From Hypomyces perniciosus (lineage: Eukaryota; Ascomycota; Sordariomycetes; Hypocreales; Hypocreaceae), in NCBI GenBank assembly GCA_008477525.1, contig SPDT01000010.1, forward strand, positions 2,108,001 to 2,172,000: DNA of 64,000 bases, read 5' to 3'. The notes beneath the pieces are model-generated. The model saw only the letters and a program-made list of their open reading frames with translations. It did not search any database and had not been told where the DNA came from. A program made the translations under genes and the position numbers. Position 1 is the first letter of the stretch. Each line of letters starts with the position of its first letter. Positions 12,805 to 23,429 of the stretch are shown piece after piece.

Positions 12805-14548
12805 ATAAATAATACCTAGTTCCCTATTATTAAGTTTATAGTTTATAAACCATTTCCTAAAATTAATTATATAAACTATAAATCTAGTATTATATAGTAA
12901 ATTATCTTAAATAAGAAGTTTAAGGGGTTAAAGGGTTTTAGAAAACTTAAAAGACTTAGAAAACTTTTTCCCTTTTTTAGCGTTTAAGGCTTATAATAGG
13001 TCTTGATTACTATTTAAACTAATAATAGATTTAGTAAAGCACTTATTTATTAGCTTTTTGAAGCTATACCCTTTAATACCTGGATTATATATACTAGTAA
13101 AAGTATAATCCTTTTTAATTTACTTTTAGTTTTAGTTTTATTTTTAATTATTTAAATTCTTTTAATTTCCTTTCCCTTTAAAAGAATTAAAAGCTAGCTT
13201 TTAATTTTTAAATTTACAAGGTATTAATTAATCTTGAAAGGATTTACAAGGCTTTATAGCTTTATTAACTTTATATACAGTAAAAGATAAATTCCTAGTT
13301 TCTTTTCATATATTTATTATAAAAAACTAAATATTAAAAGCTTTAGTTAATTGCCTAATAGCTTTACTAAATCTAATAATTCTTTTAATTCTCTTAGTCT
13401 ATTAAAGAAAAGTCTTTTCTAAAGTATTTAAATATTAATTTACTTAATTTAATATATTAAAATTAACCTTTAAAATAGCTAATTTAGCTAATAGCCTATT
13501 AAAAGCAGCGTTAAATTCAATTAAAGATCCTTTATAATTACTATAATTTAATAAATAAAATTCCCTATAAAGGGAATCTGTTTATAGAGTATTAAAGTAA
13601 ATATATTATCTTTTAAATACTAAAAATACTTTTTTAAGCTTTAAATTTAAATAATAAATATAGTAAATATAGCAGTTAAATTATCTTTAATTAATATTAA
13701 TAATAATGCCTATTTTAAATTAAATAAAAAATTAATAATTCTAGGATTTTCTATAAAAGTATAGTAATCCAAAGCCTTTAATATAATATTTAAATACTAT
13801 TTCTATTAATTAGAATTATTAAGGCCTACTAGCTTATAGCTTTTTAGAAAATTATAGACCTTTTTTAATACCTCTTTCATAAAATTATTATCTAAAGTAA
13901 AAATAGTAGTTTAAAGTTAAAGAATAGATAAAAATGAAACCTAAATTAATATAAAAATAGGATTAAAAGCTTATATTAGCATTTAAATAAAGGCTATAAG
14001 ATTAACTTTTATTAGACTAGTAGTTTAAGGTTAAAGACTTAAAATAGCAGTAGTTAGGCTAGCTAAGGTATTATTTAATAAAGTTATAATAGTATTTTAA
14101 CCCTTTAACTATACCTTTACTATCTTAATAAAAGCCCTTTATACTTAAAGCTTTTTTTTATATTTTACACTTAAATAAATAAATCCCTTTACTGCTAAAA
14201 AGAGCTATTATCCTTAATTAAAGAAATAGGGCTACTAAAAGCCTTAATGGGTCGACTTATACTGCTAATATTAGACCTATATCCTATAGAAATAGGGAAT
14301 ATACTATATAGTATATAGTAAAAATAGTAATAGTAGTATTACTATAACTATAACAGTATTTACAGTAGAAGCCTAGGAACAGCTTCTAGTAGCCAAAAAA
14401 ATCCTAAAAATGCTTATATAAGCACTAGGATAAGCACTATAAAAACCCGCTATAAGTGCTGTAGTAGCGCTAAGGGAAGTGCTGTAACCACTAGGGAAAT
14501 CCACTAATCGAGACCCAAGGAAAACTCTTTTAAGCTTATAACCTCTTA
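12805..14548 (-). mobile_element. Copia gag and protease fragment, minus strand
   Basis: Reverse complement of the leader, gag and protease part of element B (44941-45891 plus 53632-54400). For example, plus-strand 12830-12890 is the reverse complement of B near 54340-54390. The leader start (cttataacc on the plus strand) is at about 14548, but no LTR follows it. The next base on belongs to unrelated DNA, so the 5' LTR was lost precisely or nearly so. Mutation is lighter near 14370-14590. Confidence 0.75.
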
Positions 14549-16505
14549 AACCAAACTGTAAAAGTAAAGACGCCTTCGCTAAAATCAAGGCATATTTTGC
14601 AACTTATAGGCTTATTTCAACAACTAATAATCCTAATTCGGGTATATTAATAATATTGCTATATTAATTATAGGCAGGTCTATTTAAAGACAGCTACCTT
14701 TATATAATAAGTACTTAATAAAATATTAAAGTAAAAAGCAGAAAATATAATATTTTCTAACTATATTAAAGCTAAATTACTATACATCTATTATATAACA
14801 GGCTAAATATATAAAAAAACTATTATAATAAAAGGAAAATTAATTTAGTTTAAAAAAAAAATAGTAGTTAAGGGTTTACTTTAATTTAAAGCTTTTATTT
14901 AAAAAATATATAGAGATATTTATAAGTAAAGTATATAAAGTCTTTAATTTCTTTAAATCATTTAATAAAACTTAAAAGGGCTTATCTTTTAAAGCTATAA
15001 TATAAATTCTAAAGGCCTTTATCCTCCTTATTACCTTATATAAAATAAAAGTATAATAGTTAAGGTGTAAATAATAATTGTAAGTTAACTTTATTAAATA
15101 GGTAAATATAAAAATATCCAGCTTAATAAATAAAATAAATAAAGCCTTTAAAGCTGCAGTAAAGGTAATCCTTTTAGTGTAAAAAACTATAAGTATTTTT
15201 ATTTTATATAAAGAGTTAAAGGTCTTTTTAGTTAGTATTACTTTAGTTTAGGCTTAATTTAAATGTATAGCGAGATTTGCAGGATTAAATTAAAACTATT
15301 TAATTAATTATTATATTAATAAAACTCCCTCTTTAACTATGATAAACTAGACTTTAATATACTACCGCTTTAATTAGCAAAACTATTAAACCTATACTTT
15401 TCGCTAAAAAGTCTTTATATATACTCCCTAATCCTAATTTAAAAAGTATAGGTAAACTATTTATAATAAAAAAATATTTAAAAATAATTAAATCCATTTT
15501 TTCTTATTTAATTTTAGCCTAATTTAATAAATCTTAAATTAAAGGGAGTATAGGCTAAAGAGCAGTTATTTACTATAAAGTAAAAGTAATTTTAAGCTAT
15601 AAATACTTTAATAATATTAAAGTTTATAATATAAAGGTATAGGTTACTATAAAGGCTATAAAGCTAGTAATTAAATATATAAAGGAAGATTATATAATAT
15701 AAATAGCTTTTTTTTAAATAATTTATTAATAATTAATAAATTATTTAATAAGCCCCCTTTTTTTATATAAAGAGTATATATATACTTTTAACAATTAATA
15801 TAAAGTATTTTACTTTATAGGATTTTTATTTTATAGGTTTTAAAATATAAGGATATTATAAGTAATAAATAAGTTAAGTAGTTAATTAAATAAAGTATAG
15901 TTTTCTTTATTATACTATAAAACTAGGCTATAATTATATATATTAGAAAATAAATTAAAGAAAAAGTTATAAAGGTAAAGGAGTAAGATTAGTTTAGTAA
16001 AACCCTGGAAGGTTATAAATAATAAAGGTTTAAAGCTTTAACTTCCCCTTTAAAGCTTAAACTTTTATACCTTATCTTTTATAGGCTTTTAATAGAAAGA
16101 TTGGGATATAGGGATTTCCAAGAATACTATAAACACTTTAAATATAATAAAGAGTTTATCTATAAATATAGTAAATTAAAAAGGTAAAGCTATTTTATAA
16201 AGTGCAGGATAATTAAACCTTTTCTTTTAAATATCCCTTTAAAAGAAACCCCCTTCTTTTACTTATTTAAACTTATAGGAAGTAAAGCCTTCTAGAAATT
16301 AATAAAAGAAGCGGACCTTTATAATCCTCCTTTAGCGGAAATAGATTAACACTACCCAGATTAACCCTTTTTCTTTTATAAATTAAAACTCAGCAAACAG
16401 TAACGCAAGCCGCCAGCTTTTAATATCCTATTGCCCATAAGGGATTTATATAACTAGTTTACTTAGTGGATGTAAATAATAAAACAAACAAACAAATAAT
16501 TAGTA
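14549..16505 (+). mobile_element. RIP-degraded LINE (non-LTR) remnant
   Basis: The plus-strand frame at about 15530-15700 reads like a LINE RNase H start (GSIGxxAVIYYKVKVILSYKYF, then VYNIKVQ where the family has VYDAEV). At about 16080-16330 it reads like the C-terminal zinc motif region of fungal Tad-type LINEs (GYRDFQEYYKHFKY, then KYSKLKR and FIKCR). After the reading frame the sequence ends in an A-rich tail at about 16470-16500 (aaaacaaacaaacaaata). No reverse transcriptase catalytic motif can be read with confidence. The left boundary is set by the end of copia homology. Confidence 0.6.
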
Positions 16506-17553
16506 GGGCCTGCGGTGAAACATATATTTTCCACTTCCAGCTACACCGAATCTTATCAATATTATCCTGGTCAGAAGGCTCACACATCCGAGGATCCATA
16601 GGCTGACTCCGCCACCGCAATCTGCGCCAATGACAAGATGCATCCGATGGGTATTAACTAGTCAGGCTATACTAAATAAACCCGCAAAATAAGCAAGAGG
16701 TGAGAGCTTGTATCATTCCAGAGTTCCCGAGTTCCCGAGCTAACACCAGGCTTGGTCTCACGAGCGGGTCCAGCGCCACGACTTTTGAGTGGCAGGGGGG
16801 TTACGCCAGCGAATGTCAGAATGTCCTAAGTTTACTTCATCTTGTTGGGGATTGGAAACATGCAGGTCGCAAAACAGATGGCAGAATATTTGTGTTATTG
16901 CTCGTAACACGGGGGCTGCTGGCAGACCATTGAAGCTAAGTTGAGTTTATCCGATGTATTCCCCTTGTATAATGTTTTCTACAACGATGCCTTATAGGAC
17001 GGCTCGCTCGGGCGCTTAGGACTTTGGTGTTGTAAAGAGCGTAATAACAATGTACATTAGCTATCATGAAGGGTTGGCCTGTGAAGGACGTGACGCGTTC
17101 TATAATTATTTCAGCTTTACGAATAACTACAAGCAGTACGCATGGTCGGTATGAGTTAATGCTTGAAATATGCAATCTGTTACGAATTACCTTTATTAAG
17201 ATGTAGAAAATATACCTACGACATAGCTAGACAGGGTTATGTTCTCAAGACATTAAGGTGAAGAGGAGAAGAGGAGTAATCAGAAATTCACGTAGCCTAG
17301 ACTCTTATCACAGACCCAATATTGGTCTTTTTACCCTATTCTACCCGTTTTGCGTTTCCTGCACGGACTGATCCCTGCCATCCAGAAGATCGCACTCCTT
17401 GCGCTGGACGCAAGGCGGGAAGCTCAGAACAGACCTGGCGCTGCTCCAGACGCCTCTGTCCCGACTGGCTGACAATATGACTAGGCCCTCAACATGCCTG
17501 TCAAAACATAGTCTCAACAACTACCCATCGCAATAGCCTTATGAAGCAAGGTC
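16506..17553. other. Unmutated non-repetitive DNA, no recognisable gene
   Basis: Base composition becomes normal here, the start of the gene island. Open frames of up to about 79 codons exist on both strands, but none shows a domain, coherent composition or splice signals. A short direct repeat (agttcccg twice) is at about 16720. I see no RNA gene. Confidence 0.5.
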
Positions 17554-17827
17554 AAAAGACCCCACAGCCCATTTACAGTTAGCAAGATCTCTAGTAGAGG
17601 TTAGAGAACCTAATCATGTGTACCTTACAAATCTATAGGTACGGAGTATTAGCTCCTAATTCACCATACTTGAGGGACTTGGTCCCTCAAGCACTAGTCT
17701 ATGCAGTATTAATCCACCCCTCCCCCCACCCCCACCTTCTCATCACTCCCCACCTAACCGGAGCTTTGCCAAAACTCATCACTATTAAAATCCTTATACT
17801 AACTGTAAATGGGCTGTGGGGTCTTTT
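17554..17827. mobile_element. MITE-like element with 29-bp perfect terminal inverted repeats
   Basis: Left terminus 17554-17582 (aaaagaccccacagcccatt and onward) is the exact reverse complement of 17799-17827. The 216-bp interior has no coding potential and contains a strong central hairpin. No clear target duplication is visible next to the termini, so the superfamily is not set. The size, perfect ends and lack of a transposase fit a non-autonomous DNA transposon. The perfection of the ends suggests recent movement or selection on the fold. Confidence 0.8.
17669..17691. repeat. Hairpin in the centre of the MITE-like element
   Basis: cttgaggga at 17669-17677 pairs with tccctcaag at 17683-17691 around a 5-base loop (cttgg). 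A second small inverted motif, ggagtattagctcc, lies just upstream at about 17643-17656. Confidence 0.7.
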
Positions 17828-18065
17828 AATCTAGCTTAATAAGTCTATAGTACTAAGGCTAAGACTGGGGCGACTAGGAAGCCAAATATCCTTAGGGGGA
17901 GCTCCAACTGGATGCAGACCGGTGGTGGATGTTGTCATCGCCGATACTACTGGTTGCACGGAGCTTAGGTAGAATAAGTGCTATTTATAATAAAATTTAA
18001 ATGCTGACGCCCGAGGAATTTGTAATATTAAAATTTCCAACTCCCAGTTCCCGCAAAGTAACGTC
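17828..18065. other. Intergenic DNA downstream of the aldo-keto reductase gene
   Basis: About 240 bp between the MITE-like element and the stop codon of the minus-strand gene. It should contain that gene's 3' untranslated region. No specific polyadenylation signal can be singled out. One short AT-rich run (ataataaaatttaaatg) is at about 17986-18003. Confidence 0.4.
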
Positions 18066-19117
18066 CTAGTGCCAATATTTACCTATGACAGGTTTAACCA
18101 GGTCATAGGCATTGTCTAGGGCGATTACAACATCATCCGGTAGCGGTCCTTTTGCTAAGTCCAGTAGGTTCTGCTCAAGATGTGCATGGCTACTAGCTCC
18201 TATTACCACAGCATCCGGGTACTCAGAGCCAAGTTTGCTGTGGTTGGTCATCCATCCCAGTGCCACCTCAGATATGCGCATCCCATGCTTCTCAGCAGCT
18301 GGGCGTATAACTTCCAGCGCATTGAAGTACGCATCGTTCCAGTAGCGTGCTCGATAGCCCTTGCCCTGTGCTGATTCCGGATCAAATCGAGATCCCTTTT
18401 CCACTGTGGTGCTCTTCACCATGTTTCCAGTTAGAAACCCACCAGCAAGGGGGTTATATGCGTAGAATCCCATGCCATAATGCCTCAGACAGGGAAAAAG
18501 CTCAGGCTCGACCGCTCTATGCAACGCGTTGTAAACGCCTTGATATGCGACTGGTTTGATCCAGTTGTTGGCGTCACATATCTCGCAAATCTGTGCTACC
18601 TCCCAGGCCATATAGTTAGACAGTCCGAAGCGATCAAACAATCCGTCCTCGTAAAGTTCGTTAACTGCCCTCAGAGTATCGATGAAGGGCGTCGATCTAT
18701 CTGGCCCGTGCAGATACCACATGGAAACCTTATCAGCTTGTAAAGCGTTTAAGGATTGTTTGAGATTTTCGCGTAAGTGTTCTGGTCTGTGGGTCCATTG
18801 GTCCTTATCTCCAGGTATAATTACCGTGGGATAGATCTTCGTATCCATAATAATGCCACGGTCTTGCCATTTGAGGTTGCCGAGGTACTCTTCAGAAGTG
18901 CCAGAGCCATAGTACCGTGCAGTATCGACTTCATTGTGACCATGGGACTGGAATATGTCTAGAAGTTCTTTAGCCACATCTAGATCACTTGTAGGGTTAG
19001 TTAATATGGTGTATCAGCATCGTGGTAGGCCACAACATACGTGACTCGAGACTGTTCCTCGCCATTACCGATCGTCATCGCCCCCAGGATGATATTGACA
19101 GCTGATTTTGTCGCCAT
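18066..19117 (-). CDS. Aldo-keto reductase (aflatoxin-aldehyde reductase-like, AKR7 type)
   Basis: Two exons on the minus strand, 19117-19041 and 18987-18066, give 332 residues. The start is the ATG at 19117-19115 (MATKSAVNIILGAMTIGNGE), which supplies the first beta strand; without exon 1 the protein would lack its N-terminus. The AKR catalytic tetrad is visible: Asp47 and Tyr52 in NEVDTARYYG, Lys76 in MDTKIYP, His119 in WYLHGPD. The SNY and YNPLAGG segments also fit the family, and the C-terminus is KPVIGKYWH. The length is normal for an NADPH-dependent (alpha/beta)8-barrel reductase of the cytosol, which reduces aldehydes or ketones; the substrate cannot be told. It is the only host gene here with no stop, frameshift or RIP-type damage. 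The 94-bp tandem repeats lie just upstream. Confidence 0.93.
18988..19040 (-). other. 53-bp spliceosomal intron in the aldo-keto reductase gene
   Basis: Minus strand: donor GTATGT right after codon position 2 of residue 26, branch-like ATTAACTAAC about 10 bases from the end, acceptor CTACAAG. Splicing joins AC and T to make ACT (Thr) and restores one frame across the two exons. Size and signals are typical of filamentous ascomycetes. Confidence 0.88.
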
Positions 19118-19200
19118 ATTTGTATTGCTCTCTGTTCTGCTTGCAGGTTTTTACTATACGGTCCGAAATATAATAGATTCTAGGGAGTGATGCTGTTCCT

Positions 19201-19458
19201 TCTTATAAGGAGTCCTCGAACTCGGTCTGTAAAATTGTCTAGTAAACGTTCGGCACGGGGTTAAGGATAAAAGCCGAGCATAAGCAATGAGTATTCTTAT
19301 AAGGAGTCCTCGAACTCGGTCTGTAAAATTGTCTAGTAAACGTTCGGCATGGGGTTAAGGATAAAAGCCGAGTATAAGCAATGAGTATTCTTATAAGGAG
19401 TCCTCGAACTCAGTCTGTAAAATTGTCTAGTAAACGTTCGGCACGGGGTTAAGGATAA
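19201..19458. repeat. Tandem repeat, 94-bp unit, 2.7 copies
   Basis: Units start at 19201, 19295 and 19389 with tcttataaggagtcctcg. The third stops after 70 bases. The copies differ by a few single changes, all transitions (cacgggg/catgggg, gagca/gagta, ctcggt/ctcagt), which resembles light RIP. The repeat is 84-341 bp upstream of the reductase start codon, so it lies in its likely promoter. Confidence 0.93.
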
Positions 19459-19846
19459 TGATGATGGCAAAATCCTGGAGTAAGAAATAGCCCCTTGCCC
19501 CAGTAAGAGTCGGATCCATTATCGTAAATCGCCGAAATGCCTTTAAAGCGAAACGGAAATAAAAACCCCGTGCTCGAGAACTTTTATCGGCTAGCCGGCT
19601 CTATTCCTGCCCAGCAGGTTGTTACCATCTCCTTTCTCCGACCCTTTCCACTGTAGAAACAAATCCTCCGTCATAAATCCAAGCGCAGTGGTATCTTTGA
19701 ATTATCGTCAACACCCTCCAACACCAACAAGTCCCTCTCCTCCCTAAGTGTCTTTCCAAATCCAACTAGCGACAGGGCTAGTCTCTTCCCGTCCCACCTC
19801 CTTCCGACAGCTCCCCTCTACCACCAAGCTTTTATACCGTAGCATA
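19459..19846. other. Intergenic DNA between the two minus-strand genes
   Basis: About 390 bp holding the 3' flank of the CP2-family gene and the distal upstream DNA of the aldo-keto reductase. The composition is normal and pyrimidine-rich near 19620-19830. No gene or clear regulatory site is recognised. Confidence 0.4.
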
Positions 19847-22000
19847 TTAGAATTTGAGTCGAAGAACTAGACTAGTTGCTGCTTGCGCTGGGGCCTGAGT
19901 GCTATCGTCGGGCCCATCCACCGACATCTCCCATTCTTGTTTTGTTGGAGGCTGTTCTATAACCTCGTCAATCTCTAGCTGTATATCTTGGCCTTCCCTG
20001 AGCTCTTGCACTATATCGTTGTCTACCTCGACTTCAATGCCACCCTTAGTTACATGAATCGTTCGTAGAAGGCGAGATGGTTCAAAGCCCCACTTAGCTG
20101 CAATTCGTCCGTTGAGGTCCTTTAGCGTGCGCTTCGAGAGATAGATCGCCCTGTGATATTCTCGCTTCCCTAGCTCTGTCTTCCCGTAATGGATGATGTA
20201 GAAGCAAGCCACTGGCTTTGGTGATGGTTCCGGAGGCGGCCGGTAGGATGCGTTAACCCCGAGGGCTTTGATCCATCCACTCAGAGTGCTGTCGTCCTCG
20301 GTCTTGCTGATCGTGGTGGGCTGATCAAGCCTCTTGCGTGAGACGTCGCCCGCACCAGTCGAGTCAAAGTTCTGCCACTGTGCACCAAAGTCGATGGCGG
20401 ACGCTTGAGAGGCCAACGAAAGGGAGCTAGGAGATGGCGATACTAGCGAGCTGGCGATGGAGCTATGGGTGCTCCGGGCCTGCCAATTAGGTCTTTCGCA
20501 TAGTAAACCCGCCCCGGTCGACAGCGACGTCTCGCCCTATAAAGAGACAGGATGTAAATCGGGGTCGCCGAGTTCCTCGCCTCGTAGATACAAGACACTA
20601 ACGGGTCTTATGCTTGTAAATATATCCTGTAGCGTCTGCAGCTTGAAGTGCAAGTCTTCTTCCAACAATAGCCAAGCACCTCCGCCGCCTGCCGAGCTTA
20701 CTGAGGATATGGACTATATTCTTTTATGCTTTTACACCTTTCCCAGTCAATAGGGATCCTTCCATTTAGCCAGTCCGCCAGCTCTTTTCCGTTTAAAGTC
20801 CTTTATTCCACTTTCTGCTTGCGCAATCTGCTGCTTCAACTTTTCAATAGACTTCTTAACATGTGCCACATCGGTTAATAATTTCCGCTCAGCGCCATAA
20901 TCCCTAAAGGGTTTAACCTTGCAGAAACATATCTCGGGGCTCGCGTCACTAACAGACAGTATTAAATCCGTAGGCAGGGGATTAGTCTTGGCACAAAGCC
21001 TGACCGGAATGCCCTTAACACCTTTCGAGTGACTAAAGTCGTTTAAGAGAAAGTTGAATCGGACGGCAATGATGACTTTAGAGGCGCTATTAATGCTGGG
21101 TGTCCATATAACAGAGAAGCCATTAAAGGATGATAACTCTAGTTTAACTCGTGTTCTCTTATCATCTCTTTCGGTAGGATAACCCGCCTCCACATATTCG
21201 ACAGCCTATAGTTTCCCTCCTCTTTAATGAGCTTCGTTTATGCCCCTTCCCTCTTTCCATAAACTCCAATAAACCTTGGGTTTCTGTCTTTGCTGATGGT
21301 CCTTAAAGGATATGCGCACGTATGTCCAATACTTGGCGCCGGGAATGATGGGAATAGCTCTAGTTGTGTCTATAATTGATAATGAATATGCTTGCCCCTT
21401 ATTTAGATACGTTATCGGAATCTCATCGTCGTGCTTGGCTATTGCTGTCGGTGCGTTTAGAGTTGCGTAAAATCGAAATTTCTCGGCTGCAGATAGAAAA
21501 GGATGACCCATCGGCAACCCCATTACTTGCTGGGGATGTAGGGCAAAAGCAATCGTGGGTATCCGCTTTTTGGATGGATTAGAATCTATCGGAGAACTAT
21601 TGTGCTCTATTATCTTGTATCCCGTGTTATGATGTGCAAAGTCAGATGGCACAAATGGAGGCTGAGCGGGAGGAGGTGCTTGAACGAAGGGATTGAAGTG
21701 GTGTAGCTGGTGAGGCTCTAAGGCCTGGAAGCCAGGAATGGTCAGGACTTCGATACTAGTCTGTATTGCATTAGCGGTGGTGGGAACCGATAAGGGAGTC
21801 TTTAAGCTAGTGCTTATGGCTATGTTTGGAGGATTTAATTCTGGGGTTGGAGTCGGAAGTAATGTGTCTATCCCCCCAGGTGTTGGAGTTCGTCGCAACG
21901 CATATACGAGGATGGTAGTGTAAGTGCCGGCCAGTAAGCAGGTTTCAATAAACGGCGCCTGGCGAGAAGCGGATAGAGGATTGTATAATGAAGCGCACAC
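19847..22000 (-). pseudogene. CP2/grainyhead-like transcription factor, broken by six nonsense codons
   Basis: One minus-strand frame of about 717 codons follows a fungal CP2 (LSF/GRHL) transcription factor. It has a Pro-rich N-terminal part (LLPTPTPELN, FNPFVQAPP), the CP2 DNA-binding domain (PTAIAKHDDEIPITYLNKGQ, KEGRGINEAH, VRFNFLLNDFSHSKGVKGIP), a coiled segment (DVAHVKKSIEKLKQQIAQAE), and a C-terminal ubiquitin-like dimerisation domain (YHRAIYLSKRTL to LREGQD). Stops in the same frame are at 21226-21224 TAA, 21208-21206 TAG, 20749-20747 TGA, 20734-20732 TAA, 20716-20714 TAG and 20539-20537 TAG. Each is one C-to-T change from Gln or Arg, and there is no frameshift. The true start is unclear: the first codon counted here is GTG, and a pyrimidine tract ending in catccag just before it may be a 3' splice site. 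Such proteins regulate cell-wall and conidiation genes in fungi. This copy cannot make a full protein unless stops are bypassed. Confidence 0.88.
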
Positions 22001-22849
22001 TGGATGAGAAAAAAGGAGCGACGAGATATAGCTGGATAAAAGAAAAAAAAGACGAAAAAATAAGATATTGAAAGGGCGAGAAAGGAAGCTTGAAGCGCGG
22101 GCGCTTAGCGATAGAGGAGCTGCTTATATTAATTTAATTAGAATGAAGCCGCGAAGTACATCCTTGCTTTAGAACGATGCGGGGGCAAGGCAATCAATAA
22201 AGCGTTCGAGACCATCTTGGGCGTAGAGCCTCTTTTTTACTCTTGCAGCGCTGTCTGTCTGTGGCTCGCCCTTTAATTCCTAGGCCCCCTGCTGTATAGA
22301 CATGCATTTACATTCTCTATAAAGCGCGATATAGCATGGCATGTAAAACGATATATGTAGTTCTGGTATATGCACACGAGGTGGATGCCTTCGGGCCGGG
22401 GGGGATGGACATATGTTGAATGGGATGTCGAAGACACGCTTGACAAGTATATCCTTTGCTAACCGACGACGACTCGCACAGCATATGGTGGGGGTAGTTA
22501 AACTGTGGCTGCCGGAAGCTGGCATTATGGCGTCGCTGCAGAAGATGGATGGTGGAGTAACGTTCCAGGTGTTTTATTACTACAGTGTGGGAAAAGCATA
22601 AAGGCACGGAAGTAATACTTTGGAGCTATACTCCGTAGAGCAATACGTATATCCTGGCGCTAATGCCTTTAAGCCCACCTAAATGCTCCGCTCACTAAGT
22701 ATAATAAAGTACTTTACTTGCCCGATCAACTTGACGTCATTCACGTTCCCGCTTGCTGATTGCAATTGGCTTATCTTATCAGCCAACCGATCCAAATGCC
22801 TTCTTTGACGATCGCTAATAAAGCACTTGGGCGAAACTTGCAGTAATTG
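22001..22849. other. Upstream region of the CP2-family gene
   Basis: Normal-composition DNA. On the minus strand, 22001-22075 is strongly pyrimidine-rich and ends in tctcatccag, fitting an intron end or a fungal promoter pyrimidine tract; a missing first exon could lie here. Open frames near 22280-22607 overlap on both strands and show nothing recognisable. No other gene is supported. Confidence 0.4.
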
Positions 22850-23306
22850 ATGGCATTTCTTCCTTTTCTCGCATCCTCTTTTGCAACTACGAGCTTATAG
22901 TGTATAAGTAACTTACACCTTCTCGGTAACCTATAATAGCTGCTGCATTTGTATTTCGACCTTCGCTTCTTCTTACAGGTATCTCCTCTCGACTAGAGCC
23001 ATCGCTTAAAGTTGGCGTTCGTCTGTCGTGTTTTGGGCAGCTCCTCGGAATCTGTATTGTCGTGGACTATAAAACTGTGCAGTTGCAGCCGACAGCGATC
23101 GTCGATCCTGCCACAGTTGAGTCCCGAGTTGTTATAACACAACACCAGATAAAGACTTCTGGAACGTCGGAGGTAACACTGGTGATGCCAAAAACGGCGA
23201 TGGAGGTGATGGCAGGAAGGGGGAAAGCCTCGATGGCCATTCAATTTCTATCGACCAAACACCTCGTAACGAAAGAGTTTTTTCGTGCGAATTTGCGTTA
23301 ATATGA
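22850..23306 (+). other. Possible degenerate small gene, identity unknown
   Basis: An ATG at 22850 opens MAFLPFLASSFATTSL, which looks like a signal peptide, followed by TAG (one step from CAG). A GT/AG pair near 22905-22978 (gtaagtaa-like donor, ttcttacag acceptor) could be an intron. Further on, one frame contains a TGA (one step from CGA) and then a Gly/Asp-rich run (NVGGNTGDAKNGDGGDG) ending in TGA at 23304. Other frames are also open here, so which is real is uncertain. I do not recognise the family. A secreted small protein ruined by RIP-type changes is a guess. Confidence 0.22.
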
Positions 23307-23429
23307 AATAATATCGTCAGTTTCGGCCGCTTAGAGAAAAAGTTGACTTTAGTTTATTGTATTTGTATTAGCCTGGACTTCTTTAAGGTTGATAATAGGT
23401 CTGAGTCCACTAATATCGCGGATGTAATA

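Noticed and set aside
1..16400. Centromere-like AT-rich DNA
   Set aside because: The AT-richness is explained by RIP of identifiable retrotransposons. Nothing specific to a centromere can be read from sequence.
16700..17175. Open frames of 77-79 codons on both strands near the start of the island
   Set aside because: They overlap in opposite directions, have no recognisable domain or coherent composition, and this length is expected by chance in normal-composition DNA.
17616..17834. 72-codon plus-strand frame
   Set aside because: It lies almost wholly inside the MITE-like element and ends in its terminal inverted repeat. Pro-His-rich translation of a C-rich tract.
18112..18962. Several plus-strand frames opposite the aldo-keto reductase
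   Set aside because: They are shadows of the minus-strand gene, whose frame, tetrad and intron are clear.
19201..19458. CRISPR-like array
   Set aside because: The 94-bp units follow each other without unique spacers, and the context is a fungal genome.
18066..22000. Secondary-metabolite cluster (oxidoreductase next to a transcription factor)
   Set aside because: No backbone enzyme, transporter or other tailoring enzyme is present, and the CP2-type factor is not a pathway-specific regulator and is broken.
22993..23301. Two overlapping open frames of about 80 codons on opposite strands
   Set aside because: Neither is recognisable and they exclude each other. Kept only as part of the low-confidence degenerate region at 22850-23306.
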